From Flavobacterium sp. KJJ (GTDB lineage: Bacteria; Bacteroidota; Bacteroidia; Flavobacteriales; Flavobacteriaceae), in contig NZ_JARP01000009.1 in assembly GCF_000708595.2 (NCBI RefSeq), positions 25,710-89,709 on the forward strand: a stretch of 64,000 nucleotides of DNA, written 5' to 3'. Below the pieces are notes generated by a model. It had not been told where the DNA came from. It did not search any database and saw only the letters and a program-made list of their open reading frames with translations. The position numbers and the translations under genes were made by a program. Positions within the stretch are counted from its first letter, which is position 1, and each line of letters begins with the position of its first letter. Shown piece by piece: positions 17,034 to 25,696 of this stretch.

Positions 17034-19148
17034 TTATCTAATTCTGTTTTGATTTTCATCAATACTTTTTTCTATAAATTTTGTTTCTTTTATTTTTCCA
17101 AAAGAATATTTTATTGCCAGAGAAATTTCCTGATTATCTACAACATACCTTGCTTTAGAATTAATTCCATTTATTGTAAATTGTTCTGTTTGAATATTAT
17201 TTTTAAAAATATTATTGAAGCTTAAAGTACAATTCCAGTTCTTGAAAAAGGTTTTTGAAACCGCCATATCTACTACAAATCTTGGCGCTGTTTCAAAAAC
17301 ACCTGTATATTGTTTTGTTAATCCCCAAAAATTTAAAACCAGAGCATATTCTTTTGGAAGTTTAAATTCATTGGTTGAACTATAATACGAATAAGGTTTA
17401 GAAGCAAGAAATACTGCCGAATCATCTTCAACCTTTTCTAAAATAAAAAGCAATGAATTCGTTGTTGTCCAGAGTTTATAGGAAAATGGCAATGTAAAAT
17501 CCACAGTAAATCCAGAACTTTTATCAAAATTTACATCCTTAAAAGTCATTATATTATTTTGATCATCAAAAGTAAAATTACTGTAAACAGGATCTTTAGC
17601 TTTTGTAAAACTAAATTTAACCGACTTATCATGGTACTGAAAAGTAGTCGAAATTTCATTTATAATTGTGGGACCCAAATTGATATTTCTTGCATACAAA
17701 AAATAGGGATTAATGTAAGTTGAACCCTGACTTAAAGAGGAATAATTAGGCCGTGAAATACTTCTTGCATAGTTTACAGAAATACTTTTAATGCTATCTA
17801 ATGGAAAACTAAATTGTGCCTTCGGGAAAAAATTGGTGTAATTTTTATCTAATAAAGGCAATGCATCTGTTCTAAATTTTCCAATTACCTTTGAGTTTTC
17901 AATTCTGAAACCAAGAGAAAAATCGGCTTTTTTAATTTTTCCAGACAATTGCGTATATCCAGATAGATTTTCCTCTTTAAAATCATAATAACTTAATTCA
18001 TTTTGATTCGTTTCATTATAAAAAATCGAAATATCAGACTTAGAATCTACTGCTGAATACAATCCGCCAGCTTCTAATTTCATTTCGTTTTTGAATTTTT
18101 TCTCTGCATCTATTCTTCCTGAAAAATAATTAATCTGAAATTCTTGATCTCTGATTTGTGACAATTCAAATTGAGTGTCATTATAATTGTTATTGACTTC
18201 AGTAAACAATCTCTGATCAAAATTAGAATACTGAAAACCAGTAAAAACTTGTGCATCGATAGATTTTATTTTCTTCTGATAATTTAAAAATGTATTTACA
18301 AAATTCTTTTTGCTGTGATTGTCAGTATAAGTCACAACGTTATCTTCTTCATTTTTATTCTTATTATCCGTTATTGTATTGATTGGAAAAGTATCAGTTT
18401 GAAGCTTGCTATTTACGCTAAACGAAAAATAATCATCTTCATTTATTTTGTAAAACAAACCTGCACCAAAAACATATTGTTTTCTTTTTGTATTAGCAGT
18501 TACATCGTATTTAGAAGCAATATCAACTGTTGGAATTTGATAATCAATGCTATGACTTTCCCACGGATTCAGACGATTGTAGTTGAAATTAGCTTTTAGC
18601 TCTAATTTGTTCTTTTTAAAACTAGAATTAAATCCGAGATAATTATTGTAGTTTTTCTTGAAAGATTCCACTTCAGAAATCTCTGTTTTAAAACTATCTT
18701 TTTTACTAAATTTTCTTGTAATTAAAATCACAACGCGACCTTCTGCTTCATATTTTGATGATGGATTCTGAATAATTTCTATTGTTTTTATATCGGTGAC
18801 AGACAAAACATTCAAGTCATTTATGCCAGCTTTTTGATTGTCAATATAAATTAACGGATTTCCTTTACCAACAACTGAAATACTTTCTCTGTCAGCGCTA
18901 ATTTGAACTGTAGGTAATTTTGCTAATAAATCGACTGTATTTGGAATGGAATTGTAGATAGAATTAGATATATCAACTTTAATATTTCCGTTGTTATTCT
19001 TAAATGTTTTTTTGTTTTGAGAAATTACAACTTCATTTAACTGGTTTGAAATACTGTCTTTTTGAGTTTCTGCTTGTGCATTTGCAAATAGAGAAAACAG
19101 AAAAAGCCAAAGTAGCAGGAAAAGTTTGAAAGGCAAATAAATGTTCAT
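17034..19148 (-). CDS. Outer-membrane beta-barrel family protein with TonB-receptor-like plug
   Basis: This 704-residue exported protein has a signal peptide ending LFANAQA (cut near residue 26). Residues about 35-140 resemble a TonB-dependent receptor plug (IDNQKAGINDLNVLSVTDIKTIEIIQNPSSKYEAEGR, written here as recognisable pieces only). The rest is a long barrel of the family seen in Bacteroidetes 'outer membrane beta-barrel' proteins. I see no SusD partner and no carboxypeptidase-like N-terminal domain. It is divergent from a sensor kinase gene about 290 bp away, which may control it (inference). The ligand is unknown. Confidence 0.82.
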   Translation of the reverse strand: MNIYLPFKLFLLLWLFLFSLFANAQAETQKDSISNQLNEVVISQNKKTFKNNNGNIKVDISNSIYNSIPNTVDLLAKLPTVQISADRESISVVGKGNPLIYIDNQKAGINDLNVLSVTDIKTIEIIQNPSSKYEAEGRVVILITRKFSKKDSFKTEISEVESFKKNYNNYLGFNSSFKKNKLELKANFNYNRLNPWESHSIDYQIPTVDIASKYDVTANTKRKQYVFGAGLFYKINEDDYFSFSVNSKLQTDTFPINTITDNKNKNEEDNVVTYTDNHSKKNFVNTFLNYQKKIKSIDAQVFTGFQYSNFDQRLFTEVNNNYNDTQFELSQIRDQEFQINYFSGRIDAEKKFKNEMKLEAGGLYSAVDSKSDISIFYNETNQNELSYYDFKEENLSGYTQLSGKIKKADFSLGFRIENSKVIGKFRTDALPLLDKNYTNFFPKAQFSFPLDSIKSISVNYARSISRPNYSSLSQGSTYINPYFLYARNINLGPTIINEISTTFQYHDKSVKFSFTKAKDPVYSNFTFDDQNNIMTFKDVNFDKSSGFTVDFTLPFSYKLWTTTNSLLFILEKVEDDSAVFLASKPYSYYSSTNEFKLPKEYALVLNFWGLTKQYTGVFETAPRFVVDMAVSKTFFKNWNCTLSFNNIFKNNIQTEQFTINGINSKARYVVDNQEISLAIKYSFGKIKETKFIEKSIDENQNRIR

Positions 19149-19313
19149 TTTATGAGTAGATTTTTTGATTTAGTCAATGCAAAAATGCTTCTAAAAAAGA
19201 GTTGCGAAAGTTAATTGAAGGTTAATGCGGCGTTAACGCGCCAATTGTATTACAAAAGCATTATTTTTGAATCGAGAAATGGCACGTAGATTTTATAGAT
19301 TGCTATGCATAAG

Positions 19314-19397
19314 TTTCTCGCAGATTTTGCAGATAGAGCAGATTTCATGATACTTGGAGATAACTTTATCTGCAAAATCTGTTTAATCTGCGAGAAA
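19314..19397. repeat. Intergenic nested palindrome, CTCGCAGATT family
   Basis: A 13-bp perfect outer pair, TTTCTCGCAGATT (19314-19326) with AATCTGCGAGAAA (19385-19397). An inner 11-bp pair, TTTTGCAGATA (19325-19335) with TATCTGCAAAA (19367-19377). It occupies the spacer between the divergent barrel protein and kinase genes, so it could also affect their transcription. Confidence 0.75.
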
Positions 19398-19441
19398 AAA
19401 TAAAATAATTAAGTATAAATCAATTTGATCAGCGTGATGTA

Positions 19442-20800
19442 ATGAAGCAAAGAATCAATTTATTAATCGCATTTTCTGTGCTTTCATTAATTGTTTTAAT
19501 GACGGTACAATGCTATTTGGTAAAAACCGCTTACGAATATAAAGTGGCGCAGTTTCATACGCAGATTAAAAATGAAATTGCACAAATAAGTAATAATTAC
19601 AGCGATATTGATTCGGCATTGGTTGCTAGAAAAGAAGCGCTTTATAAAAGTCTCTCTGAGAATTATCTTAAAGGAAAAAATTCAAAACTGGCTATTAAAA
19701 ATGGTATTCTAGAAAATGAATTCCGAGATGCTCTAAGTCAAAAAATCCAACGAAAATTCGAAAGAGATTTGCCTAATTTCAAAATAGATTTTGCTATTGT
19801 TCTCAATAAATTTATTCTGTACAAAAACGCAAGAAAAGTTGATACTATTTTCTCTGAAAAGCCTTTTATTCAAAACAAATTATACGGTAATCTGACTTCT
19901 TTAAACAATGCTTTTTTGGTGAGAAGTTATGTTGGAACGACAAACGGAAACTTTGATAATCAAGAATATAAATTACTGACAGAAGATTCGATGTACGTCT
20001 CGGTTATCGATTGGGAAATGATTATTTTAAGAAGAATGGCATTTATTTTAGTGCTGTCTTTATTATCGATTCTAACACTAATTGCACTCTTTGTAATTGC
20101 ACTAAAAGCATTAATTAAACAAAAAAAAGTGAGCGATGTAAAAACAGATTTTATTAATAATATTACGCACGAGCTCAAAACGCCTTTGGCAACTTTAGGG
20201 ATTTCAACAAAAATTCTAGAACAGAAAAACATCCGTGAAAACGATGAAAATTTTAATGCAATTGTTAATACAATTTCACGCCAGAACAACCGTCTTCAAA
20301 GTTTGATTGATCAGGTTATGGCGAATTCTCTAGCCGAAAATGAACTTGAGTTGCAGAAAGAAAAAATCGAAACCGAAGATTTTCTGCTTTCGATTGTCAA
20401 TGATTTTAAGATTACGTTTCCAAAAATCAATCTTAAAACCGATTTCCATACACAGAAAACGATTTTAGTTTTAGATAAATTCCACTTGACAACTGCTTTT
20501 TTAAATGTTCTGGAAAATGCTGTAAAATATGGTTCCAGTACGATCACTATAAGAACAAGAATAGTCGAAAATCAATTTTCTATCAGCATTGAAGATGACG
20601 GAATTGGAATTGCTAAAAACAAACAATCACTTCTTTTTGACAAATTCTATCGCATAGAAGAAGGAAATCTTCATAATACAAAAGGCTTAGGATTAGGTTT
20701 GTACTATGTTTCTCAAATTATAAAAGCACATCAGGGCTCTGTTAATGTTGTGAGTGAGTTAGGAAAAGGAACTCAGTTTATTATTTTATTAAAAGTTTAA
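19442..20800 (+). CDS. Sensor histidine kinase
   Basis: This is a membrane-bound kinase of a two-component system, 452 residues. Transmembrane helices lie at about 7-28 and 198-222, flanking a periplasmic sensor region of about 170 residues with no recognisable domain. Then come the dimerisation helix with H243 (NITHELKTPLATL), the N box (LNVLENAVKYG) and the G boxes (EDDGIGIAK, GLGLGLYYV). There is no HAMP domain. The response regulator gene starts 10 nt downstream, so the two form one operon. The signal is unknown; the adjacent barrel gene suggests an envelope signal. Confidence 0.92.
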   Translation: MKQRINLLIAFSVLSLIVLMTVQCYLVKTAYEYKVAQFHTQIKNEIAQISNNYSDIDSALVARKEALYKSLSENYLKGKNSKLAIKNGILENEFRDALSQKIQRKFERDLPNFKIDFAIVLNKFILYKNARKVDTIFSEKPFIQNKLYGNLTSLNNAFLVRSYVGTTNGNFDNQEYKLLTEDSMYVSVIDWEMIILRRMAFILVLSLLSILTLIALFVIALKALIKQKKVSDVKTDFINNITHELKTPLATLGISTKILEQKNIRENDENFNAIVNTISRQNNRLQSLIDQVMANSLAENELELQKEKIETEDFLLSIVNDFKITFPKINLKTDFHTQKTILVLDKFHLTTAFLNVLENAVKYGSSTITIRTRIVENQFSISIEDDGIGIAKNKQSLLFDKFYRIEEGNLHNTKGLGLGLYYVSQIIKAHQGSVNVVSELGKGTQFIILLKV

Positions 20801-20810
20801 TTACCTTATT

Positions 20811-21500
20811 TTGAAAAAATTACTTTTAGCTGAAGATGATTTTGATTTTGCAGCAATTTTAAAACAATATTTAGAACTGCATCAATTTGAAGTAATCTGG
20901 GCAGAAAATGGCGAAATAGCTTTAGATTATTTTAAAAACCAGACTTTTGATATTTGTGTTTTTGATGTCATGATGCCCAAATTGGACGGATTTTCATTGG
21001 CTGAAAAAATAATTACAATCAATCCTGAAATTCCATTTATTTTCCTGACGGCAAGAAAGTTAAAAGAAGACAAAATTATTGGATTAAAATTAGGTGCAGA
21101 CGACTACATCATAAAGCCTTTTGAAGTCGATGAGCTGGTACTCCGTTTACAGAATATTTTAAAAAGAATCGAACAAAAAAGAAGTCTTGAAGGAAATAAT
21201 ATAATTGAAATTGGTTCTTATATTTTTGATAATGAAAGATTAACGCTGAACAATAAAGATCACGTTCAGCAACTTACAGAGAAAGAAGCTTCTCTTATTG
21301 AATATTTATATCTAAACCATAACCAGTTATTAAAGAGAGATCAAATTTTAATGTCTGTTTGGAAAAAAGATGATTATTTCTCAGGTCGAAGCATGGATGT
21401 TTTTATCAGCAGGCTTAGAAAATATTTTAATTCAGATCCAAAAATCAAAATCGAAAGCGTTCGTAACATCGGCTTAGAATTTAAAATAGAAAAACCTTGA
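20811..21500 (+). CDS. OmpR/PhoB-type response regulator
   Basis: This DNA-binding partner of the upstream kinase is 229 residues, with a receiver domain (about 1-118) and a winged-helix Trans_reg_C domain (about 130-227). The phospho-acceptor is D52 (CVFDVMMPKLDG), the acidic pair is E8/D9-D10, and the conserved Lys is K101 (IIKPFE). The start is TTG 20811, which gives the canonical KKLLLAEDD opening; no ATG is available nearby. The stop codon lies inside a terminator hairpin. Confidence 0.93.
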   Translation: MKKLLLAEDDFDFAAILKQYLELHQFEVIWAENGEIALDYFKNQTFDICVFDVMMPKLDGFSLAEKIITINPEIPFIFLTARKLKEDKIIGLKLGADDYIIKPFEVDELVLRLQNILKRIEQKRSLEGNNIIEIGSYIFDNERLTLNNKDHVQQLTEKEASLIEYLYLNHNQLLKRDQILMSVWKKDDYFSGRSMDVFISRLRKYFNSDPKIKIESVRNIGLEFKIEKP

Positions 21501-21516
21501 CGAATCAAGGTTTTCT
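21490..21516 (+). terminator. Terminator overlapping the response regulator stop
   Basis: AAAACCTTGA and TCAAGGTTTT pair around a short loop. The stem's left arm contains the end of the coding region. Confidence 0.75.
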
Positions 21517-21531
21517 ATGTTTATTTGAGAA

Positions 21532-22080
21532 TTATTTTCCAATAACCCAGCCTAAACTAAAGTTAGCAATAGGGGTGAATTCAGTTTCAAACTGATCAAT
21601 AATTACTCCGGCTCCAAGATGTAGATCTATATTTAATTTTCGTTTATATGTTCGCTGGATTCCCCAAACTGGGCCTATAGTAAAAGAAGACACATGTTCA
21701 TTAAACCATTCGTTTGTTGATATAGATTCAAAATCGTAATTGGCATGTAAAGCAACAAAATTTCCTGAGTTAAATTCGGTCTTTTTTCCTTTTTGAGCTC
21801 TTTTTTCTAAGTTGTAATAGTGGCGAAATTGTTCTGTAATTCTTGGAGTAAAGTACCATGTAGATTCACCATAAAAATCGTTTTGACGATAACCAATTAT
21901 CAAACTTGCCTCTGAATAAAGAGTGTTTTTTGCTGAAAACCCGTGCTCGTAAACAAATCCAGGTAATAATAAAGCATTGATTTTAAATTGATTTTTTTCT
22001 ACACTTGGCGCTTCGTCTTGTGCTTGAACAGTATTCATTAAAAAAACGGAAAGAATTAATAACAAGTAATCTTTTTTCAT
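21532..22080 (-). CDS. Predicted small outer-membrane beta-barrel protein
   Basis: This 182-residue exported protein has a signal peptide MKKDYLLLILSVFLMNTVQAQ. The mature part alternates polar and aromatic residues in strands (for instance TLYSEASLIIGYR, SSFTIGPVWGIQR, IANFSLGWVIGK) and ends in a strand, as in small outer-membrane barrels of the DUF3575-like kind. I do not recognise a named family with certainty. It converges with the response regulator gene. No operon partner is visible. Confidence 0.6.
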   Translation of the reverse strand: MKKDYLLLILSVFLMNTVQAQDEAPSVEKNQFKINALLLPGFVYEHGFSAKNTLYSEASLIIGYRQNDFYGESTWYFTPRITEQFRHYYNLEKRAQKGKKTEFNSGNFVALHANYDFESISTNEWFNEHVSSFTIGPVWGIQRTYKRKLNIDLHLGAGVIIDQFETEFTPIANFSLGWVIGK

Positions 22081-22302
22081 TTTTGGTTTTTAAATTGGTT
22101 TGGGCAAAAATAGTATTTAAACTAAGTAATCAAATTAAAATCATAATATTTTCTTACACAGTGAAGACAAAATTCTTAATAAAATTTTACTCCATTTTCT
22201 AAAATTATCTTACTGCAAATCATATAAGTTTCCTAAGCAATTGTATAACAACCAAAAAGAATTTATCAGATACATTTGTTATGAACCTTAAAACATAATA
22301 TC

Positions 22303-22497
22303 ATGAATCTTAAAAGATTATTTGGAGGAATACTTACCGTTCTGGGAATTGTAGGTCTTATTTATACAGCAGTAATATTTGCTGGCACTTCAGGAGAAAC
22401 AAGAGATGTTAAATCTCTTATCATTTACGGTATTCTTGGAATCGTATTTTTTACATCTGGAATTAGCTTAGTTCGTACTACAAAAGACGAATCTTAG
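22303..22497 (+). CDS. Small two-helix membrane protein
   Basis: A 64-residue protein with two hydrophobic helices (about 7-29 and 39-58) joined by a short polar loop with SGETRDVKS. A possible -7 box, TACATTTG, sits at 22271-22278, giving a leader of about 20 nt. Similar 60-70 residue proteins are common and unnamed in Flavobacterium. It converges with panE, with only 4 nt between the stop codons. The role is unknown. Confidence 0.6.
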   Translation: MNLKRLFGGILTVLGIVGLIYTAVIFAGTSGETRDVKSLIIYGILGIVFFTSGISLVRTTKDES

Positions 22498-22501
22498 AAT
22501 A

Positions 22502-23425
22502 TTATAATAAGGCAGCTGCAATTTTTTGGTAAAGCGGAATTTGCACACCATATTTTAAGCCTTCGTTGACTACAAATTGTGTCAGCGAAGTCGCTTCTAT
22601 TTTTCTTCCAGCCAACAAATCTCTATGCATTGATGAAGTTGCGTCTTTTGGCGACTTTTTGAGTTTTGCAATAGTTTGTACCACAATATCTTCTGGCAAT
22701 TTCAATCCTTTTGCTTTGGCAACAGCTTCAATTTCATTTAGTAATTCTTTATATAAAGCTTTAGATTTTTTATTCTCTAAGATTTGTCCGATATTTTCAT
22801 TCAAGTAAGACGTTGCAGAAGCTAAAGCCGAAATAAAAATGAATTTTTCCCAAACCGTTTCTTCAATGTTTTCAGCTATATAACTTTCGATTTTAGCTTT
22901 TATTAAGATATTTTGCAATTCTTCTAATTTAGAATCAGGTGCTGTGTTTGATCCAAAAAACAATTTTTCATAAAAACCAATTTTTCGAATAGTTCCCGGC
23001 GATAAAATCATCGAAACAATATATACGCAACCTTGCAAAACTTCATTCTCAGGGAATATTTTTTTGATGCGTTCTGGCGCATCAACGCCATTGTACAAAG
23101 GCAAAATTACCGTTTTAGAAACAATACATTTTTTTAGGGAAAGCAAACTTTCCTCAATATCATATGTTTTTGTAGCGCAGATCAAATAATCTAATTCGCC
23201 AATTTCATCTGGATTATTCGAGACTAATTTTGGATAAACGATTAACTCAGATTCATCAGTAACTATTTTCAATCCGTCTTCTGCGATAATTTTTTGCGTT
23301 TCACCACGGGCAATAAAGATAATTTCAATATCGTCTGATTTGTAATACGCTTTCGCTAAAAGTCCGCCAAAATATCCTCCTACTCCGCCGATTCCTAAAA
23401 TTCCAATTCTTCTCATAACTTTCAA
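22502..23425 (-). CDS. panE: 2-dehydropantoate 2-reductase
   Basis: This enzyme reduces ketopantoate to pantoate with NADPH in pantothenate/CoA synthesis. At 307 residues it has family length. The Rossmann motif GIGGVGGYFGGLLA is at about residues 10-23, and the ketopantoate-binding C-terminal helices include EETVWEKFIFISALASATS and SSMHRDLLAGRKIEATSL, the usual signature. Either of two ATGs (residue 1 or 4) could be the start. The preceding gene on the same strand is a dicarboxylate symporter 79 bp away, separated by a repeat remnant, so co-transcription is uncertain. Confidence 0.9.
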   Translation of the reverse strand: MKVMRRIGILGIGGVGGYFGGLLAKAYYKSDDIEIIFIARGETQKIIAEDGLKIVTDESELIVYPKLVSNNPDEIGELDYLICATKTYDIEESLLSLKKCIVSKTVILPLYNGVDAPERIKKIFPENEVLQGCVYIVSMILSPGTIRKIGFYEKLFFGSNTAPDSKLEELQNILIKAKIESYIAENIEETVWEKFIFISALASATSYLNENIGQILENKKSKALYKELLNEIEAVAKAKGLKLPEDIVVQTIAKLKKSPKDATSSMHRDLLAGRKIEATSLTQFVVNEGLKYGVQIPLYQKIAAALL

Positions 23426-23451
23426 ATTTAAAATTTTAAATTCTAATAAAA

Positions 23452-23500
23452 ATCTGTATCAATCAGTTTAATCCGTGTAATCTGCGTCCCATTACGCGAA
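23452..23500. repeat. Intergenic repeat remnant, ATCCGTG/CTGCGTCC family
   Basis: Contains TTTAATCCGTGTAATCTGCG followed by TCCCATTACGCG. It resembles the elements at 12030-12078 and 19314-19397 and lies between panE and the symporter gene. Confidence 0.45.
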
Positions 23501-23504
23501 GCAA

Positions 23505-24755
23505 TTATTCTTCTAAAATAGGCTCTAAATTAAGCTCTGTAAAATCGCGTTCACTTTTCGAAATTATAATGGTTGCAACCGTATTTCCAATCAAATTTGT
23601 AATTGCTCGTGCTTCGCTCATAAATTTATCAACTCCTAATAAAAAAGCCAAACCTTCTACTGGAATTTTATGCAAAGCTGTCAAAGTCGAAGCTAAAACA
23701 ATAAATCCGCTTCCGGTAACTCCCGCTGCACCTTTTGAAGTAACCATCAGAATTCCGATTACGCTTAAAATTTCGAAAAAACTCAAATGCACATCATACA
23801 ATTGAGCGAGGAAAATAACTGACATTGACAAGTAAATCGAAGTTCCGTCGAGATTAAAAGAATAACCCGTTGGAATCACTAAACCCACGACCGATTTACT
23901 ACAACCCATTTGCTCTAATTTAACCATAATACTTGGCAAAGCAGCTTCAGAAGATGAAGTTCCCAAAACCAATAAAAGCTCTTCTTTGATGTATTTTAAA
24001 ATCGATAAAATACTGATTTTATAATATCTCAGAATACTTCCTAAAATCAAAAATACAAACAATGCCATAGTCAGATAAACACAAAGCATCAGTTTTCCCA
24101 GCGGAATTAAAGTTTCTAATCCGAATTTTCCAATCGTGTATGCCATTCCTCCAAAAGCTCCTAATGGCGCTAGATACATTACATACTTCAATCCAGTAAA
24201 AACCACTTTCGAAAAACGTTCTAAAACTAGAATGGTCTGCTCTCTCTTTTTATAAAAATTTAAGGCAATTCCGCAAACAATTGCCGCTAATAAAACCTGC
24301 AAAGTAAAATTAGAAAAGAAAAACTGCAGCCATGAAAAATTTTCTGCGGCAGTATTTGTATATTTACTTGGATCCTGAAGTGTTAATCCAGTTCTGTCTA
24401 TTTTTCCAGGCTGAAAAAAATACGCAACTCCTACTCCAATTGCCAAAGCTATTGTAGAAACAACTTCAAAATAAGCTAAAGCTTTTACACCAATGCGTCC
24501 CACTTTTTTAAGGTTTCCCATTCCAGATATTCCCAAAACGATTGTCAGGAAAATAATCGGGCCGATAAAAAGTTTGATAATATCAACGAAAGTCTTTCCG
24601 ATGATTTCCATCTTTACACCGTTCTCTGGTGAGAAATGTCCGAGCAGAACTCCAGCAATAATGGCTATTAAAACCCAAAAAGTAAGATTGGTTATTACTG
24701 CGTGAAAAGTACCTTTTTTAGATTTTTCACCAGCGGTTGGAGTAGTTATATTCAT
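23505..24755 (-). CDS. Dicarboxylate/amino acid:cation symporter (DAACS family)
   Basis: This inner-membrane secondary transporter is of the GltP/DctA type, 416 residues. Several hydrophobic helices are visible, along with the family's serine-rich re-entrant loop (LVLGTSSSEAALPSIM, about 263-278) and GYSFNLDGTSIYLSMSVIFLAQ (about 300-321). LIGNTVATIIISKSE lies close to the C-terminus. It imports C4-dicarboxylates or acidic amino acids with H+ or Na+; which one is not clear from sequence. It is not linked to a DctB/DctR pair. Confidence 0.93.
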   Translation of the reverse strand: MNITTPTAGEKSKKGTFHAVITNLTFWVLIAIIAGVLLGHFSPENGVKMEIIGKTFVDIIKLFIGPIIFLTIVLGISGMGNLKKVGRIGVKALAYFEVVSTIALAIGVGVAYFFQPGKIDRTGLTLQDPSKYTNTAAENFSWLQFFFSNFTLQVLLAAIVCGIALNFYKKREQTILVLERFSKVVFTGLKYVMYLAPLGAFGGMAYTIGKFGLETLIPLGKLMLCVYLTMALFVFLILGSILRYYKISILSILKYIKEELLLVLGTSSSEAALPSIMVKLEQMGCSKSVVGLVIPTGYSFNLDGTSIYLSMSVIFLAQLYDVHLSFFEILSVIGILMVTSKGAAGVTGSGFIVLASTLTALHKIPVEGLAFLLGVDKFMSEARAITNLIGNTVATIIISKSERDFTELNLEPILEE

Positions 24756-24790
24756 GAAGATAGATTAGAGACTTCACAAATATATAAAAA

Positions 24791-25101
24791 ATGCAGACCT
24801 ATAAGCCGGATTCTGTCTCTGATAAATCAGAGCCTTATCATTTATCTAGATCCCACATTACTGCGAGACTCGAGCTACCTACCCTTCAACAACGGACGAG
24901 AAGCCCTTAAATGCTGATATACTTGGTATTTCACCGCATAGAGTTTACCTGGTTTCACTACAGCCTTACCTGTACATACTTTCTGTTGCACTTGTCCTTG
25001 CGCTATTTCTAACGCCGACGGGTGTTACCCGCTATGCTTCTCTTTGGTGTCCGGACTTTCCTCCCTCCCGATGAATCGGAACGACGATAAGGCGGTCTGC
25101 G
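24791..25101 (-). ncRNA. rnpB: RNase P RNA (class A)
   Basis: This is the catalytic RNA of RNase P, which matures tRNA 5' ends. On the minus strand P1 is GCAGACC near the 5' end, pairing with GGTCTGC near the 3' end (plus-strand 24793-24799). Between them are the conserved GAGGAAAGTCCGGAC core, the ACAGAAA element, AGGTAAGGCTG and GTGAAACCAGG. TATAAGCCGG follows near the 3' end. A T-run after P1 gives a terminator-like end. The predicted -7 box TACTTTTG on the minus strand (25112-25105) sets the 5' end near 25101. Confidence 0.95.
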
Positions 25102-25104
25102 CGG

Positions 25105-25112
25105 CAAAAGTA
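25105..25112 (-). promoter_or_regulatory. -7 promoter box of rnpB
   Basis: TACTTTTG on the minus strand matches TAnnTTTG exactly and sits 3-4 nt before the P1 helix. Confidence 0.55.
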
Positions 25113-25226
25113 GCGATTTATCAGCTAAGAATGCCGCTTTTAAATTTTAGATTTTCGTATAAAATTCGCAACGTTTTAATTTTAAATTAGTTATCTTTAA
25201 AATCCATAATTTTAAAATTCATTATC

Positions 25227-25520
25227 ATGACAAGAATGTATCATTACGCAACTGTTTCAAAAGCTTTAGATCAATTGCATGAAAAAGGATTTACTTGTGA
25301 TTTTAATCTAAACTCAGACATGATTAAAAAAAATCCTGAAAAATTTGAAATTGTACATGTGTATCGATACGAAGGGGAATCAGACCCAGGCGATGAGGCA
25401 GTTGTATACGGAATTAAATCAACATCAGGCAAAAAAGGAGTTTACGTAGCTGGTTTTTCAGCCGACTCGGATCAAGAAACAGCAAAATTTTTATTTGATT
25501 TGAGTATTAAGGGAAGGTAA
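25227..25520 (+). CDS. Conserved hypothetical small protein (97 aa)
   Basis: This 97-residue soluble protein opens MTRMYHYATVSKALDQLHEKGFTCDFNLN and ends FSADSDQETAKFLFDLSIKGR (given here as landmarks). I recall homologues being labelled 'phosphoribosylpyrophosphate synthetase' in databases, but I see no PRPP synthetase motif, so that name looks wrong. It has no signal peptide. It is a single gene between rnpB (divergent) and a repeat spacer. The role is unknown. Confidence 0.75.
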   Translation: MTRMYHYATVSKALDQLHEKGFTCDFNLNSDMIKKNPEKFEIVHVYRYEGESDPGDEAVVYGIKSTSGKKGVYVAGFSADSDQETAKFLFDLSIKGR

Positions 25521-25548
25521 TTAACTTCAAAAATAAAGAGAAACTTAA

Positions 25549-25616
25549 CCGCAAAGAACGCAAAGGAAATTACGCAATGATCGCAAGATGTAAAATAAGT
25601 TTAGGCTTTGCGTTTA
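25549..25616. repeat. Intergenic palindrome, CGCAAAG family (copy 2)
   Basis: AACGCAAAG (25557-25565) is the exact reverse complement of CTTTGCGTT (25606-25614), with a further CCGCAAAG just before it. It is related in wording to 12838-12918. Confidence 0.6.
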
Positions 25617-25628
25617 AACAGTATTCAT

Positions 25629-25653
25629 GAAAAAAGCCCATCATTGATGGGCT
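25629..25653 (-). terminator. Terminator of the BON-LysM operon
   Basis: GCCCATC (25636-25642) pairs with GATGGGC (25646-25652). On the minus strand the stem is followed by a six-base T run. It lies 20 nt past the second (distal) in-frame stop of the LysM gene. Confidence 0.8.
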
Positions 25654-25696
25654 ATAGAACAACGCACAAAAATTATGCAGTTGGTATTTTTAATTT

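Noticed and set aside
24702..24917. Open frame across the symporter start and RNase P RNA
   Set aside because: It lies opposite conserved rnpB structure and the symporter N-terminus.
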